A stretch of DNA of 64,000 nt from RFTU01 sp049423145. Its GTDB lineage: Bacteria > Pseudomonadota > Gammaproteobacteria > Burkholderiales > Burkholderiaceae_C. This document shows positions 29,331 to 39,344 of this stretch, one piece after another. Position 1 is the first letter of the stretch; every line of letters starts with the position of its first letter. Under the pieces are notes generated by a model. It did no database searches. It was given only the letters and a program-made list of their open reading frames with translations, and was not told where the DNA came from. Both the position numbers and the translations under genes were made by a program. The stretch spans positions 1 through 64,000 of the forward strand of contig JBMSQF010000002.1 of assembly GCA_049423145.1 (NCBI GenBank), written 5' to 3'.

Positions 29331-30137
29331 TTACCAGAATCGCCACCAAGGCTTGTCGCTTCGGGGAGCAGCAGCATCCTTGGGAAAATTGAGATCGAGC
29401 ACACGCTGGGCATCATCCCGCAGCTGCGCCAAGCCGAGCTGGTCGTAACTCTGCACCATGATGCGCAGCGCATCTGCGGCGGCCGGTGCACGTTCGAATT
29501 CGCGGATGGCCTGCTGAGCGCGGTTCGCGGCTGCGAGGTAAGCCCCGCGACGGAAGTAATAGCGCGCAACCCGCAATTCATAGTCCGCCAGGGCGTTGGC
29601 GATGTAATCCATCCGCACCCGCGCATCCGGTGCATACCGTGAGTTGGGGAATTGGTCGACGAGGACCTTGAATGCTTGATAGGCATCGCGCGATGCCTTC
29701 TGGTCGCGTTCGGTCACATCTTGGTTGAGCACCTGGTAGATCCATCCCAGGCTGTCGTTGAAGTTGACCAGGCCCTTGAGGTAGAAGGCATAGTCCAATG
29801 CCGGGCTGGAGGGGTTGAGCCTGATGAAGCGGTCCAGCGCGGCGATCGCCTCGGGCCGTTCGCCGGCCTTGTAGCGCGAATAGGCCAGGTCCAGCGAGGC
29901 TTGCTGCGCCAGCAAGGTGCCCGCTGCACGACCTTCCAGTCGCTCGAGCGCCCGGATCGCACGGTCCCAGCCACCGGAGGCCATGTCGGCCTTGGCCTCT
30001 GCATACAATTTGTCCACCGCCATGGCGGAGAACTCGTCTTTCTCCGATGAGGCACAGCCGCCCAGCAGAATCAACGTCAAGGCTGATGCGGCCGCGAGAC
30101 CTGCCGCGAGTGAGGGATGGCGGCGAAGAGTGGTCAT
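29331..30137 (-). CDS. bamD: BamD, outer-membrane assembly lipoprotein
   Basis: Essential periplasmic lipoprotein of the BAM complex that inserts beta-barrel proteins. The 268-residue precursor has a signal peptide ending LLGGC (Cys28), then five TPR-like repeats including LYAEAKADMASGGWDRAI and PNSRYAPDARVRMDYI, the conserved BamD motif. The start at 30137 is set by the signal peptide; two upstream Met codons lack ribosome-binding sites. It diverges from rluD, the typical beta-proteobacterial pairing, and its partner bamB is at 40.0 kb. Confidence 0.94.
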   Translation of the reverse strand: MTTLRRHPSLAAGLAAASALTLILLGGCASSEKDEFSAMAVDKLYAEAKADMASGGWDRAIRALERLEGRAAGTLLAQQASLDLAYSRYKAGERPEAIAALDRFIRLNPSSPALDYAFYLKGLVNFNDSLGWIYQVLNQDVTERDQKASRDAYQAFKVLVDQFPNSRYAPDARVRMDYIANALADYELRVARYYFRRGAYLAAANRAQQAIREFERAPAAADALRIMVQSYDQLGLAQLRDDAQRVLDLNFPKDAAAPRSDKPWWRFW

Positions 30138-30274
30138 CGAGGCGGTCCAGTGCGATGAAGGCATTCGGTGGAGAGGGGCTGGGGCATTCGGCCGCGTGCG
30201 GGCCCGCAGCCGCGCAAGGGTTCGATGCACCGATTGAAACGATGATTCGATTATAGGGAGCGTGTTCTGCGCTC

Positions 30275-31246
30275 ATGATGCCCGCTGACCTGATTGAACC
30301 TGAAGATCTGAACCCGGATGCCGGGGTGGCGCCACTCGATGAGCGACGTGCCTGGACCGTGGGAGCGGATGCGCATGGGCTGCGCTTGGACAAGGCCCTG
30401 GTGGACTGCGCGCCGGAGTTCTCCCGCAGCCACCTTCAGGCCTTGGTCGCGCGGGGTGCCGTGGCGGTGGACGGCATTGCGCAGACCCAGGCGTCACGCA
30501 AGCTTCGCGTGGGTCAGGTGGTGGAGGTCCAGCTCTTGCCCACTGAGCAGACCCAGGCTTTCCGCCCGCAGGCCATGGCGCTGTCGCTCCTGCACGAAGA
30601 CGAGCACTTGATCGTGCTGGACAAGCCCGCTGGGCTGGTGGTGCACCCGGCGCCCGGCCATTGGAGCGGCACCCTGCTCAATGGCTTGCTGGCCCACCAT
30701 CCCGGGGCGCAGGGACTTCCGCGGGCCGGAATCGTTCATCGCCTGGATCGGGACACATCCGGCGTCATGGTGGTGGCCAAGACGCTGGCTTGCATGCAGG
30801 CACTGGTTGCCGCGATTGCCGCCCGCGAGGTCCAGCGCCTGTACCGGGCCATCGCCACCGGCCGGGTGTTGGAAGACCATCAAGACATCGACGCGCCGGT
30901 GGGGCGGGACCCGCGTTCTCGCATCCGCATGGCCGTGGTCGCATCGGGCAAGCCCTCGCGCACCACCGTCCGCGTGTGCGCCCGCACCGACCGACTGACG
31001 GCGGTCGAATGCCGGCTCCACACTGGCCGCACCCACCAGATCCGTGTCCACATGGCCCACCGGGGCCACCCGCTGGTGGCCGATGGCCTCTATGGGGGTA
31101 CGGCAGCACTGGGCCTTGAGCGGCAGGCCCTGCACGCGCACCGATTGTCTCTGGTGCACCCGATGAGCGGCCAATTGATGGACTTCGAGGCACCGCCTCC
31201 CAATGACTTCGCCCGTGCTTGGGGCGAAGTGGGCGCAGTGGGCTAG
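30275..31246 (+). CDS. rluD: 23S rRNA pseudouridine synthase RluD
   Basis: Forms pseudouridines at 1911/1915/1917 (E. coli numbering) in 23S rRNA helix 69. The 323-residue protein has an N-terminal S4 domain (about 35-90) and the RluA-type catalytic motif HRLDRDTSG with nucleophile Asp158, then RTHQIRVHMAHRGHPLVAD. It ends in TAG. In many relatives the laccase-domain gene pgeF follows; here it is absent and scpB comes next. Confidence 0.93.
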   Translation: MMPADLIEPEDLNPDAGVAPLDERRAWTVGADAHGLRLDKALVDCAPEFSRSHLQALVARGAVAVDGIAQTQASRKLRVGQVVEVQLLPTEQTQAFRPQAMALSLLHEDEHLIVLDKPAGLVVHPAPGHWSGTLLNGLLAHHPGAQGLPRAGIVHRLDRDTSGVMVVAKTLACMQALVAAIAAREVQRLYRAIATGRVLEDHQDIDAPVGRDPRSRIRMAVVASGKPSRTTVRVCARTDRLTAVECRLHTGRTHQIRVHMAHRGHPLVADGLYGGTAALGLERQALHAHRLSLVHPMSGQLMDFEAPPPNDFARAWGEVGAVG

Positions 31247-31270
31247 AATCGGGTCAAACGCTGGCGGAGC

Positions 31271-31426
31271 ATGGCCCGCTTCAGTGCCAAGGTTCTGGCC
31301 CTAGTGGACTTCCCCACCTGTGCCGTCCGCCTCCTGACCGCGATTCCGGTCGACGCGTCGAACACCGTCCGACCGAATGCCAGCGGAATGATTGGGCCCC
31401 TCCAGGGGCTGTCCTCCGACCGATGA
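31271..31426 (+). CDS. Possible small upstream ORF before scpB
   Basis: A 51-codon frame starting MARFSAKVLALVDFP and ending in a TGA that overlaps the ATG at 31423 as ATGA. It lies downstream of a TAGAAT box at 31244-31249. GGAG is too close to its ATG to be a normal Shine-Dalgarno, and I recognise no family. It may be a coupled leader peptide or chance. Confidence 0.22.
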   Translation: MARFSAKVLALVDFPTCAVRLLTAIPVDASNTVRPNASGMIGPLQGLSSDR

Positions 31427-31455
31427 CCCGTCCGCTCGACAGCGGACATTCCGAC

Positions 31456-32102
<647 letters not shown>

Positions 32103-32106
<4 letters not shown>

Positions 32107-34118
32107 ACGATCTGCCTGAAGAACCCAAGAGCCCACCGGCGGATGAAGGGCCGGCCGGCCTTGCTGGCGACCGACAGCCAGCGGTCTCGTCGGATGCCGC
32201 CGATGCCGCCAGCGGTGAGGGGGCGGGACCCCGCAGCCGTCGCCGTCGCCGCAGCCGTCACAAGCGAGGTGGGGCGTCCGAGACGGTCCACGGTGAATCG
32301 GCGGACGGGTCGGGTGAACCGGCACCGGTTGCCCCAGCCGTCATCGACGCTGCCGTTCGAGAGGGGGCCCAACAGCTGTTCGGCGAGGTCGTGTCCGGCG
32401 CTTATGACGAATTGGGGGATGATCCGTTGCAAGCCTCGGCATACGGTGTGTCCGCCGATGATTCCGCCCCAGACGCCGAGGAGCCTGCAGCCCCTCTCGA
32501 TGGCGGCAGGCCAGACCTGGGGGGCTCGACCAGCCGGGAAGACATTCCGGCCGATGGTGCGCAAGGCCCCGATGATGGGACGCACCGCCGCGTGCTGGCT
32601 CCTGATCCCGATGCGCCGAAGTTGCACAAGGTCTTGGCCCAGTCGGGCGTGGGATCGCGGCGCGACCTCGAAGCGATGATCGAGGCGGGTCGCGTCACGG
32701 TCAATGGTGAGGTGGCGCACACCGGGCAACGCGTGAGCCATGGGGACCGGATCCAGATCGATGGCAAGCCGGTGCGCATCCGGATGCGCCCGGGCAAACC
32801 CCGTGTCATCGCCTACCACAAGCCCGTGGGTGAGGTGGTCACCCATGAGGACCCTCAGCAGCGGCCGACCGTCTTTCGGCGTTTGCCCCGTTTGGTGCAG
32901 GGCAAGTGGCAGTCGGTGGGCCGACTCGATCTCAACACCGAGGGTCTGCTGCTGTTCACCAATTCCGGTGAGTTGGCCAACCAGTTGATGCATCCGCGTT
33001 TTGGTGTGGAGCGCGAATACGCGGTGCGGGTGCTGGGACGATTGGATGATGAGGCCCATGCGCGCTTGCTCGAAGGGGTGGAGATCGAGGGCCAGAAGGC
33101 GGCGTTCATCAGCATCGAGGACGGTGGCGGCGAGGGTGTGAACCATTGGTATCGGGTCGTGCTTAATGAGGGGCGGAACCGGGAAGTGCGGCGACTGTTC
33201 GACTCGGTGGGCTTGACGGTCAGTCGGCTGATCCGCATTCGCTACGGCTGTGTGGTCTTGCCGCGCGGCCTCAAGCGCGGCGCCTGGGTCGACCTCAGCG
33301 AGCGCGATGTGGACCAGCTCGGGCAACTGGCTGGCATGCGGCCACGCGGCCAGGAGCGTGGCCGCTCTCGCGGAAACGGTGGGCCGGCCAAGGCAGCCGA
33401 TGGGCCGCCAGGCAAATCCGGTCGCGGTCGAGACCGTGGCGCCGAAAAGCCGCGGCGCGAGCGCGGTGAGGACGGCCCGATCCCCAGTCCGCTGCTGCAG
33501 ACCTATGACAAGCGTGCCTTCAAGGAGGAGCAACGCCGCCCGCGGCGCGAATACGGCGAGGACGGTCCGATTCCCAACCCCTTGCAGCAGACCTTCGACC
33601 AACGCGCGCTCAAGGAGGCGCAACGCCGTCCCAAGCGGGATTACGGCGAAGACGGTCCGATCCCCAATCCGCTGCAGCAGACCTACGACAAGCGGGCGCT
33701 GCACAGCGAGCGGCGAGCGGATTTCGGTGATGACCTTCCTGATGATGAAGGCCCGATTCCCAACCCCTTGCAGCAAACCTTCGACAAGCGATTCGCCGGC
33801 AAGGCCACGGGCGGCGGCGGCCCTGGCGGGCGCGGCCGGGCCGGTGGAGGTGGGCGCGGCAAAGCAGCCGGTTCTGCGGGTGAACCCGGCGGACCGGCGC
33901 GATCGGGCGGCGCAGGTCGTGGCAAGGGCAAGCCCGGTGGCACCGGTGCGGCCGGGTCGGGGGCCGGCACCCGAGGCGCGAAGACCAAGGGCGCGGGGCA
34001 GGGCCGTGGCAAAGGCCCTGCGCAGCCAGACCCCATGCGTACGGCGGTGGGCTATATCGGCGCGGATGCCGCACTGGGGCGCAGCGGGAAATCCGGACGG
34101 GGCCGGCGGGGGCGCTGA
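32103..34118 (+). CDS. rluB: RluB-type 23S rRNA pseudouridine synthase with long basic extensions
   Basis: Makes pseudouridine 2605-type modification in 23S rRNA. The 671-residue protein is more than twice E. coli RluB length. A charged N-terminal region (1-165, with an RSRRRRRSRHKR patch) precedes an S4 domain (about 172-220) and the RsuA/RluB catalytic domain with GRLDLNTEGLL (Asp276) and NREVRRLFDSVGL. From about 415 on it is low-complexity Arg/Lys/Gly, with four copies of GPIPNPLQQT(F/Y)DKR (about 455-563) and a Gly-rich tail ending QPDPMRTAVGYIGADA. Coupled to scpB by ATGA. Confidence 0.88.
33468..33791 (+). repeat. Four in-frame 90-bp coding repeats in rluB
   Basis: Copies begin at about 33468, 33558, 33648 and 33747. 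The first three have a 90-nt (30-residue) period; the fourth is offset by a small insertion. Each encodes EDGPIP(S/N)PL(L/Q)QT(Y/F)D(K/Q)R followed by a basic linker such as KEAQRRPKRDYG. Confidence 0.88.
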
Positions 34119-34145
34119 TGGCCCCGTATCCGGTGGTGCCCGACG

Positions 34146-34164
34146 GACCCCCGTGGCGGGGGTC
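34146..34164. terminator. GC hairpin between rluB and ndk
   Basis: GACCCCC (34146-34152) pairs perfectly with GGGGGTC (34158-34164) around a 5-nt loop, 27 nt after rluB. No T-run follows, so it is a possible rather than certain terminator. TAAAAT (34180-34185) just downstream may be the ndk -10 box. Confidence 0.42.
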
Positions 34165-34220
34165 GGTGGCCCCGTGAACTAAAATCTGAAGCTTTGCTCA
34201 ATTTCCACACGGAGAACACC

Positions 34221-34646
34221 ATGGCGATCGAACGAACCCTGTCCATCATCAAGCCCGATGCCGTGGCCAAGAACGTGATCGGACAAATCTATGCCCGATT
34301 TGAAGGCGCTGGCCTGAAGATCGTGGCGGCCAAGATGGCCCATCTGTCCCGTGGGGAGGCCGAGGCCTTCTACGCGGTGCACAAGGCTCGCCCCTTCTTC
34401 AAGGACCTGGTGGATTTCATGGTGTCCGGCCCGGTGATGATTCAGGTGCTGCAGGGCGAGGGTGCCATCGCCAAGAACCGTGAACTGATGGGCGCCACCG
34501 ATCCCAAGAAGGCTGACAAGGGCACGATCCGCGCGGATTTCGCCGACAGCATCGATGCCAACGCGGTTCACGGCTCGGATGCCCCGGAAACGGCTGCTGC
34601 TGAAGTGGCCTTCTTCTTCCCGGGCATGAACGTCTACAACCGCTGA
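34221..34646 (+). CDS. ndk: Nucleoside diphosphate kinase
   Basis: Transfers the gamma-phosphate of ATP to other (d)NDPs through a phospho-histidine. The 141-residue protein has the standard length and sequence, with MAIERTLSIIKPDAVAKN at the start and the active-site His in NAVHGSDAPETA. GGAGA lies upstream of the ATG at 34221. It probably has its own promoter and is followed by rlmN. Confidence 0.97.
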   Translation: MAIERTLSIIKPDAVAKNVIGQIYARFEGAGLKIVAAKMAHLSRGEAEAFYAVHKARPFFKDLVDFMVSGPVMIQVLQGEGAIAKNRELMGATDPKKADKGTIRADFADSIDANAVHGSDAPETAAAEVAFFFPGMNVYNR

Positions 34647-34694
34647 GGCGCGCCTGCGGTCGCGTGGCCGCGACCGCTTCGTTCCAGGCACACC

Positions 34695-35822
34695 ATGATC
34701 AACCTGCTGGATTTCGATCGCGATGGGTTGACCCGCTGGTGTGTCGAGCAGGGTGAAAAACCCTTTCGCGCCACCCAACTGTTCCGTTGGATCCACCAAA
34801 GGGGCGCCTCGGACTTCGGGGAGATGTCCGACCTGGCCAAGTCTCTGCGCGGCAAGCTCGAGGCGGCGGCCGAAGTCAAAGGACTGCAGGTCCTGAGCGA
34901 GCAGGCCTCCCGCGACGGCACCGTCAAATGGCTGTTCGATGTCGGGGGCGGCAATGCGGTGGAGACCGTCTTCATTCCCGAGGACGACCGCGGCACGCTG
35001 TGCGTGTCCTCCCAGGCGGGCTGTGCGGTCGCTTGCCGTTTCTGCTCCACCGGGCATCAGGGCTTCAGTCGCAACCTCACCACGGGCGAGATCGTGGCCC
35101 AGTTGTGGCAGGCGCAGCATCAGTTGCGCCGCCGCCTGCAATTGCCTGAGGGCGAGCGCGCCATCACCAATGTGGTGATGATGGGCATGGGCGAACCGCT
35201 GCAGAACTACTCGGCGCTCGTTCCGGCGTTGCGGGTCATGCTCGACGACCACGGCTATGGGCTTTCCCGGCGTCGGGTGACGGTCAGCACTTCCGGTGTG
35301 GTGCCGATGATCGAGCGCCTGATGGCCGATTGCCCGGTTGCACTGGCGGTCAGTCTTCATGCACCCACGGACACGCTGCGTGACGACCTTGTGCCGCTGA
35401 ACCGGAAGTACCCCTTGGCAGAACTCCTGACGGCCTGCAAGGCCTATCTGCAGGCTGCGCCCCGGGACTTCATCACCTTTGAATACTGCATGCTGGATGG
35501 TGTGAACGACAGCGCCGAACAGGCCCGGGCCCTTTTGGAATTGGTTCGCGGCCGGGTGCCCTGCAAGTTCAACCTGATCCCGTTCAATCCCTTCCCAGCA
35601 TCAGGCCTTCGCCGTTCGCCACGGGAGCGGGTGGTCGCTTTTGCCAACGTGCTCCAGAATGGGGGCATCGTGACAACCATCCGCAAGACTCGGGGCGACG
35701 ACATCGATGCGGCCTGCGGCCAGCTTGCCGGGGAAGTGCAAGACCGCACGCAGGTTCAGGCGCGTCTGGGCGGCCGGCGGGTCGTTCCGTTGCATCCGGG
35801 CCCCACTGGGAGGTTTCGATGA
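34695..35822 (+). CDS. rlmN: Dual-specificity RNA methyltransferase RlmN (radical SAM)
   Basis: Methylates C2 of A2503 in 23S rRNA and A37 of some tRNAs. The 375-residue protein carries the radical-SAM cluster Cys110-x3-Cys114-x2-Cys117 in GCAVACRFCSTG, the GEPL-type SAM motif in MMGMGEPLQNY, and the C-terminal catalytic Cys in RKTRGDDIDAACGQLAG. The stop overlaps the next gene by 4 nt (ATGA). Confidence 0.96.
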   Translation: MINLLDFDRDGLTRWCVEQGEKPFRATQLFRWIHQRGASDFGEMSDLAKSLRGKLEAAAEVKGLQVLSEQASRDGTVKWLFDVGGGNAVETVFIPEDDRGTLCVSSQAGCAVACRFCSTGHQGFSRNLTTGEIVAQLWQAQHQLRRRLQLPEGERAITNVVMMGMGEPLQNYSALVPALRVMLDDHGYGLSRRRVTVSTSGVVPMIERLMADCPVALAVSLHAPTDTLRDDLVPLNRKYPLAELLTACKAYLQAAPRDFITFEYCMLDGVNDSAEQARALLELVRGRVPCKFNLIPFNPFPASGLRRSPRERVVAFANVLQNGGIVTTIRKTRGDDIDAACGQLAGEVQDRTQVQARLGGRRVVPLHPGPTGRFR

Positions 35823-36718
35823 GTGATGTGGATGGCGCGTCCGTTGGGCTGCATCCGGGTCAGCAGATCCGGGCTGCGCGTGAGGCGCGGGGCCAGACGC
35901 TTGCGCACCTCTCGGTCCTGCTGAAGATCTCCGAACGCCGCCTCCAGGCTTTCGAGGAAGGCCGCTGGGCCGAGGTGGGCGACACCACCTTCGTCAGAGT
36001 CCTGGCCAAGAGCCTGGCTCGGCATCTGGCGCTTGACCCGGACGTCCTCTTGCAGGCCCTGCCCCAGAGCACGGTGGCGCCACGCTACCAAGCCGACGGC
36101 GGTCGCTTGCCCGATCCACCGGCTTTGGGTCCGAAGACACTGGGTACACCGGTGAGCCTGTCCGAGCTCTCCGGCGGTTCGCGGTTGTTCAGCCCGGTCC
36201 GCCTTGCGGTCTTGCTGATCCTGGTGGGGGCTGTGGGTCTGGTGCTGGTGCCGGCTGCGTGGTGGGAGGCGCCGACCGAGCAGCCGCCGGTCGGGGCGGC
36301 CGAGCCCCCACTGTTGCCCGCATCAAGCCCCGCGTCTGCGCCGGAAACGGCGGCGTCCGCAGCCACCGACCGTGTGGCGGCGGAGCCAAGTGCAGCAGCC
36401 TCGTCTGTGGTGGTGCTGCCCATTGCGGTCCCCAGCGCGTCCCCCCCTGCGTCGGTACCTCCTCCCCTGCCTGTCATCACCGCCGGGCCCTTGCAGGTCC
36501 AGGCTTCCCAGGACACCTGGGTGCAGGTGACGGATGCCCGTGGGCAGGTGCTTCTGTCGCGCCTGTTGCGGCCTGGCGAACGGGTCGATGTGGATGGACA
36601 ACGCCCCCTGCGGGTGCGCGTGGGCAACGTGGCCGGAACCGAGGTCGTCTGGCTGGGGCGGCCCGTGCCCCTGCAGGACATCCAGCGCAGCAACGTCGCC
36701 GACCTTCAGCTACCGTGA
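35819..36718 (+). CDS. rodZ: RodZ-like cytoskeletal HTH membrane protein
   Basis: Bitopic membrane protein linking MreB filaments to the cell envelope. The 299-residue product has an N-terminal Xre-type helix-turn-helix (about 15-80, QQIRAAREARGQTLAHLSVL), a single transmembrane helix (about 127-147), an Ala/Pro/Ser-rich periplasmic linker (150-220) and a C-terminal beta domain with DTWVQVTDARGQVLLSRLL. Coupled to rlmN. The type IV pilus gene pilF, often found between rlmN and rodZ, is absent. Confidence 0.87.
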   Translation: MSDVDGASVGLHPGQQIRAAREARGQTLAHLSVLLKISERRLQAFEEGRWAEVGDTTFVRVLAKSLARHLALDPDVLLQALPQSTVAPRYQADGGRLPDPPALGPKTLGTPVSLSELSGGSRLFSPVRLAVLLILVGAVGLVLVPAAWWEAPTEQPPVGAAEPPLLPASSPASAPETAASAATDRVAAEPSAAASSVVVLPIAVPSASPPASVPPPLPVITAGPLQVQASQDTWVQVTDARGQVLLSRLLRPGERVDVDGQRPLRVRVGNVAGTEVVWLGRPVPLQDIQRSNVADLQLP

Positions 36719-36743
36719 TGGTCTCAACCGTGTGAGAGTACGC

Positions 36744-38021
36744 ATGACCAGTCCCAACAGACCGATCGAGCCCGATCCCGCCGTGATCGAGATGGCGGCC
36801 GCGCAACGCCGCATTCGCCGCCAAGCCCGCGTCGTCACGGGCGATCAGGTGCTGACCATCGGCGGGGATGCACCGGTGCGCGTCCAGTCCATGACCAACA
36901 CCGACACGGTGGATGTCATCGGCACCGCCATCCAGGTCAAGGAACTGGCGCTTGCAGGCTCGGAACTGGTGCGCATCACGGTCAACACGCCGGAGGCGGC
37001 AGCAGCCGTACCGGCCATCCGCGAACAACTCGATCGCATGGGCATCGCCGTTCCCCTGGTCGGCGACTTCCATTACAACGGCCATCGCCTGCTGACCGAA
37101 TTCCCGGAGTGCGCGCAGGCGCTGTCGAAGTACCGCATCAACCCCGGTAACGTGGGCAAGGGTGACAAGAAGGACAAGCAGTTCGCCATGATGGTGGAAG
37201 CCGCGATTCGCCATGGTCACAAGGCCGTGCGCATCGGGGTGAACTGGGGCAGTCTGGACCAGGAGTTGCTCGCGGAGTTGATGGATGAGAATGCCCGCCG
37301 CGCCCAGCCCTGGGAGTCCAAGCAGGTGATGTATGACGCGTTGGTGCGCTCCGCTTTGCAGTCGGCTGCGCTCGCCCGTGACATCGGCCTGGACCCCAAC
37401 CAGATCATCATCAGTTGCAAGGTCAGCGGTGTACAGGATCTCATCAGCGTCTATCGCGCCCTGGCGGCGCGCTGCGATTACGCGCTGCACCTGGGACTGA
37501 CCGAGGCCGGTATGGGGACGCGGGGCACGGTGGCCTCTGCGGCAGCGCTGAGCGTGCTGCTGCAGGAGGGCATCGGCGACACGATCCGCGTGAGCCTGAC
37601 CCCCCAGCCCGGCGAGTCGCGCACGCAGGAGGTCGTGGTGGCGCTGGAAATCCTGCAGGCCTTGGGCCTGCGCCAGTTCAATCCCAGCGTGACCGCCTGC
37701 CCCGGCTGTGGGCGCACCACCAGCACCACGTTCCAGGAACTGGCCAAGCAGATCGACGACTACCTGCGCGCGCAGATGCCGGTCTGGCGGGGACGCTACT
37801 CAGGGGTGGAGGCGCTCAAGGTGGCGGTGATGGGCTGCATCGTCAATGGACCTGGCGAGAGCAAGCATGCCGACATCGGGATCAGCCTGCCCGGCACGGG
37901 CGAAGCGCCGGCCGCGCCGGTGTTCATCGATGGCCAGAAGGCCATGACCCTGCGCGGTGAGGGCATCGTGCGGGAGTTCCAGCAGATCGTTGAAGACTAC
38001 ATCGAGCGCCGATATGGTTGA
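36744..38021 (+). CDS. ispG: 4-hydroxy-3-methylbut-2-enyl diphosphate synthase (IspG/GcpE)
   Basis: Fe-S enzyme of the MEP isoprenoid pathway, which also supplies the prenyl chain used by BchG. The 425-residue protein has VRVQSMTNTDT, HYNG, INPGNVG and the 4Fe-4S ligands Cys319-x2-Cys322 (TACPGCGRT) and Cys365 with Glu372 (MGCIVNGPGE). The ATG at 36744 is where the conserved protein begins. The stop overlaps hisS by 8 nt. Confidence 0.96.
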   Translation: MTSPNRPIEPDPAVIEMAAAQRRIRRQARVVTGDQVLTIGGDAPVRVQSMTNTDTVDVIGTAIQVKELALAGSELVRITVNTPEAAAAVPAIREQLDRMGIAVPLVGDFHYNGHRLLTEFPECAQALSKYRINPGNVGKGDKKDKQFAMMVEAAIRHGHKAVRIGVNWGSLDQELLAELMDENARRAQPWESKQVMYDALVRSALQSAALARDIGLDPNQIIISCKVSGVQDLISVYRALAARCDYALHLGLTEAGMGTRGTVASAAALSVLLQEGIGDTIRVSLTPQPGESRTQEVVVALEILQALGLRQFNPSVTACPGCGRTTSTTFQELAKQIDDYLRAQMPVWRGRYSGVEALKVAVMGCIVNGPGESKHADIGISLPGTGEAPAAPVFIDGQKAMTLRGEGIVREFQQIVEDYIERRYG

Positions 38022-39321
38022 CCGGATATCGGGCGTCAAGGGGATGAACGATCTCCTGCCGCCCGACAGTGTGCGTTGGGAATGGCTGGACGAGCGTGTG
38101 CGTTCGGTGATGCAGCGCTGGGGCTATCAGCCCGTGCGCACGCCCATCGTGGAGCCAACCCCTCTGTTCGTGCGCGGGCTGGGCGAGGTCACCGACATCG
38201 TTGAAAAGGAGATGTACTCCTTTGCCGACCGCCTCAATGGCGATCAACTCACGCTCCGGCCGGAGGGAACGGCTGGCGTGGTACGCGCTGCCATCGAGCA
38301 CAACCTGCTCTACGAGGGCGGTAAGCGGCTGTTTTACGTGGGGCCCATGTTCCGGCACGAGCGCCCGCAGAAGGGACGCTATCGCCAGTTCCATCAGGTG
38401 GGCGTGGAAGTGCTGGGCTGGCCTGGACCGGACGTGGATGCCGAGGTCATCCTCTTGGTGCGTGCCCTTTGGCGCGAGCTGGGGCTGGTCGAGGGTCAGG
38501 ATGTGCACCTGGAACTCAACAGCCTGGGCCAGAGCAGCGAGCGCGCCTTGCATCGGCAGGCGCTCATCGCCCACTTCGAAGCCCATGCCAGCGAACTCGA
38601 CGAGGAGGCGCTCAAGCGACTGCACACGAATCCGTTGCGGGTATTGGACAGCAAGCATCCGGCTGTGCAGGCGGTGGCCGAGTCGGCGCCGCGTCTGCTG
38701 GATTTCCAGGGGCCGGCCTCGCAGGCGCATTTCAACGGCGTGCGTGCAGTGCTCGATGCCTGTGGTGTGCCCTACCGCATCAACCCGCGGCTGGTGCGTG
38801 GTATGGACTACTACAACCTCACCGTGTTCGAGTGGGTGACCGACAAGCTCGGTGCTCAGGGAACGGTGTGTGGGGGTGGACGCTACGATGGTCTTGTCGA
38901 ACAACTCGGTGGCAAACCCGCGCCAGCCGTGGGCTGGGGGTTGGGGATCGAGCGTCTGGTCCTGCTGCTGGAGGCCCTGGGCCGTATCCCCGAGCCGCCT
39001 GAACCCGACGTCTATGCCATCGTCCCGGATGCAGGGGCGGTGGGGCCGGCCATGGCGGCCCTGGACCAGTTGCGGCAGTGTGGCTTGCGTGCCGTCTTGC
39101 ACGCCGCTGGGGATGCAGGCCCGGGGAGCATGAAGTCCCAGTTTCGCAAGGCTGACGCGAGTCGCGCTCGGTATGCCCTGATCTTCGGGGCGGACGAACG
39201 GGCTGCGGGCGAGGTGACGATCAAGTCGCTGCGTGACGCCGACGCGCCTCAGCAGCGGCGATCTTTGGCTCAGATCCAGGACTGGGCTGGAGAGCTCCTG
39301 GCGCGCGACGATAATCGCTGA
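38014..39321 (+). CDS. hisS: Histidyl-tRNA synthetase
   Basis: Class II aminoacyl-tRNA synthetase. The 435-residue protein shows GVKGMNDLLPPDS at the N-terminus, motif 2 MFRHERPQKGRYRQFHQ, the histidine signature LVRGMDYYNLTVFE with the histidine A box, motif 3 GWGLGIERLVLLL and a C-terminal anticodon-binding domain. The start at 38014 overlaps ispG by 8 nt. Confidence 0.97.
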   Translation: MVDRISGVKGMNDLLPPDSVRWEWLDERVRSVMQRWGYQPVRTPIVEPTPLFVRGLGEVTDIVEKEMYSFADRLNGDQLTLRPEGTAGVVRAAIEHNLLYEGGKRLFYVGPMFRHERPQKGRYRQFHQVGVEVLGWPGPDVDAEVILLVRALWRELGLVEGQDVHLELNSLGQSSERALHRQALIAHFEAHASELDEEALKRLHTNPLRVLDSKHPAVQAVAESAPRLLDFQGPASQAHFNGVRAVLDACGVPYRINPRLVRGMDYYNLTVFEWVTDKLGAQGTVCGGGRYDGLVEQLGGKPAPAVGWGLGIERLVLLLEALGRIPEPPEPDVYAIVPDAGAVGPAMAALDQLRQCGLRAVLHAAGDAGPGSMKSQFRKADASRARYALIFGADERAAGEVTIKSLRDADAPQQRRSLAQIQDWAGELLARDDNR

Positions 39322-39344
39322 TTCGCTCGCATCACAAACACCTC

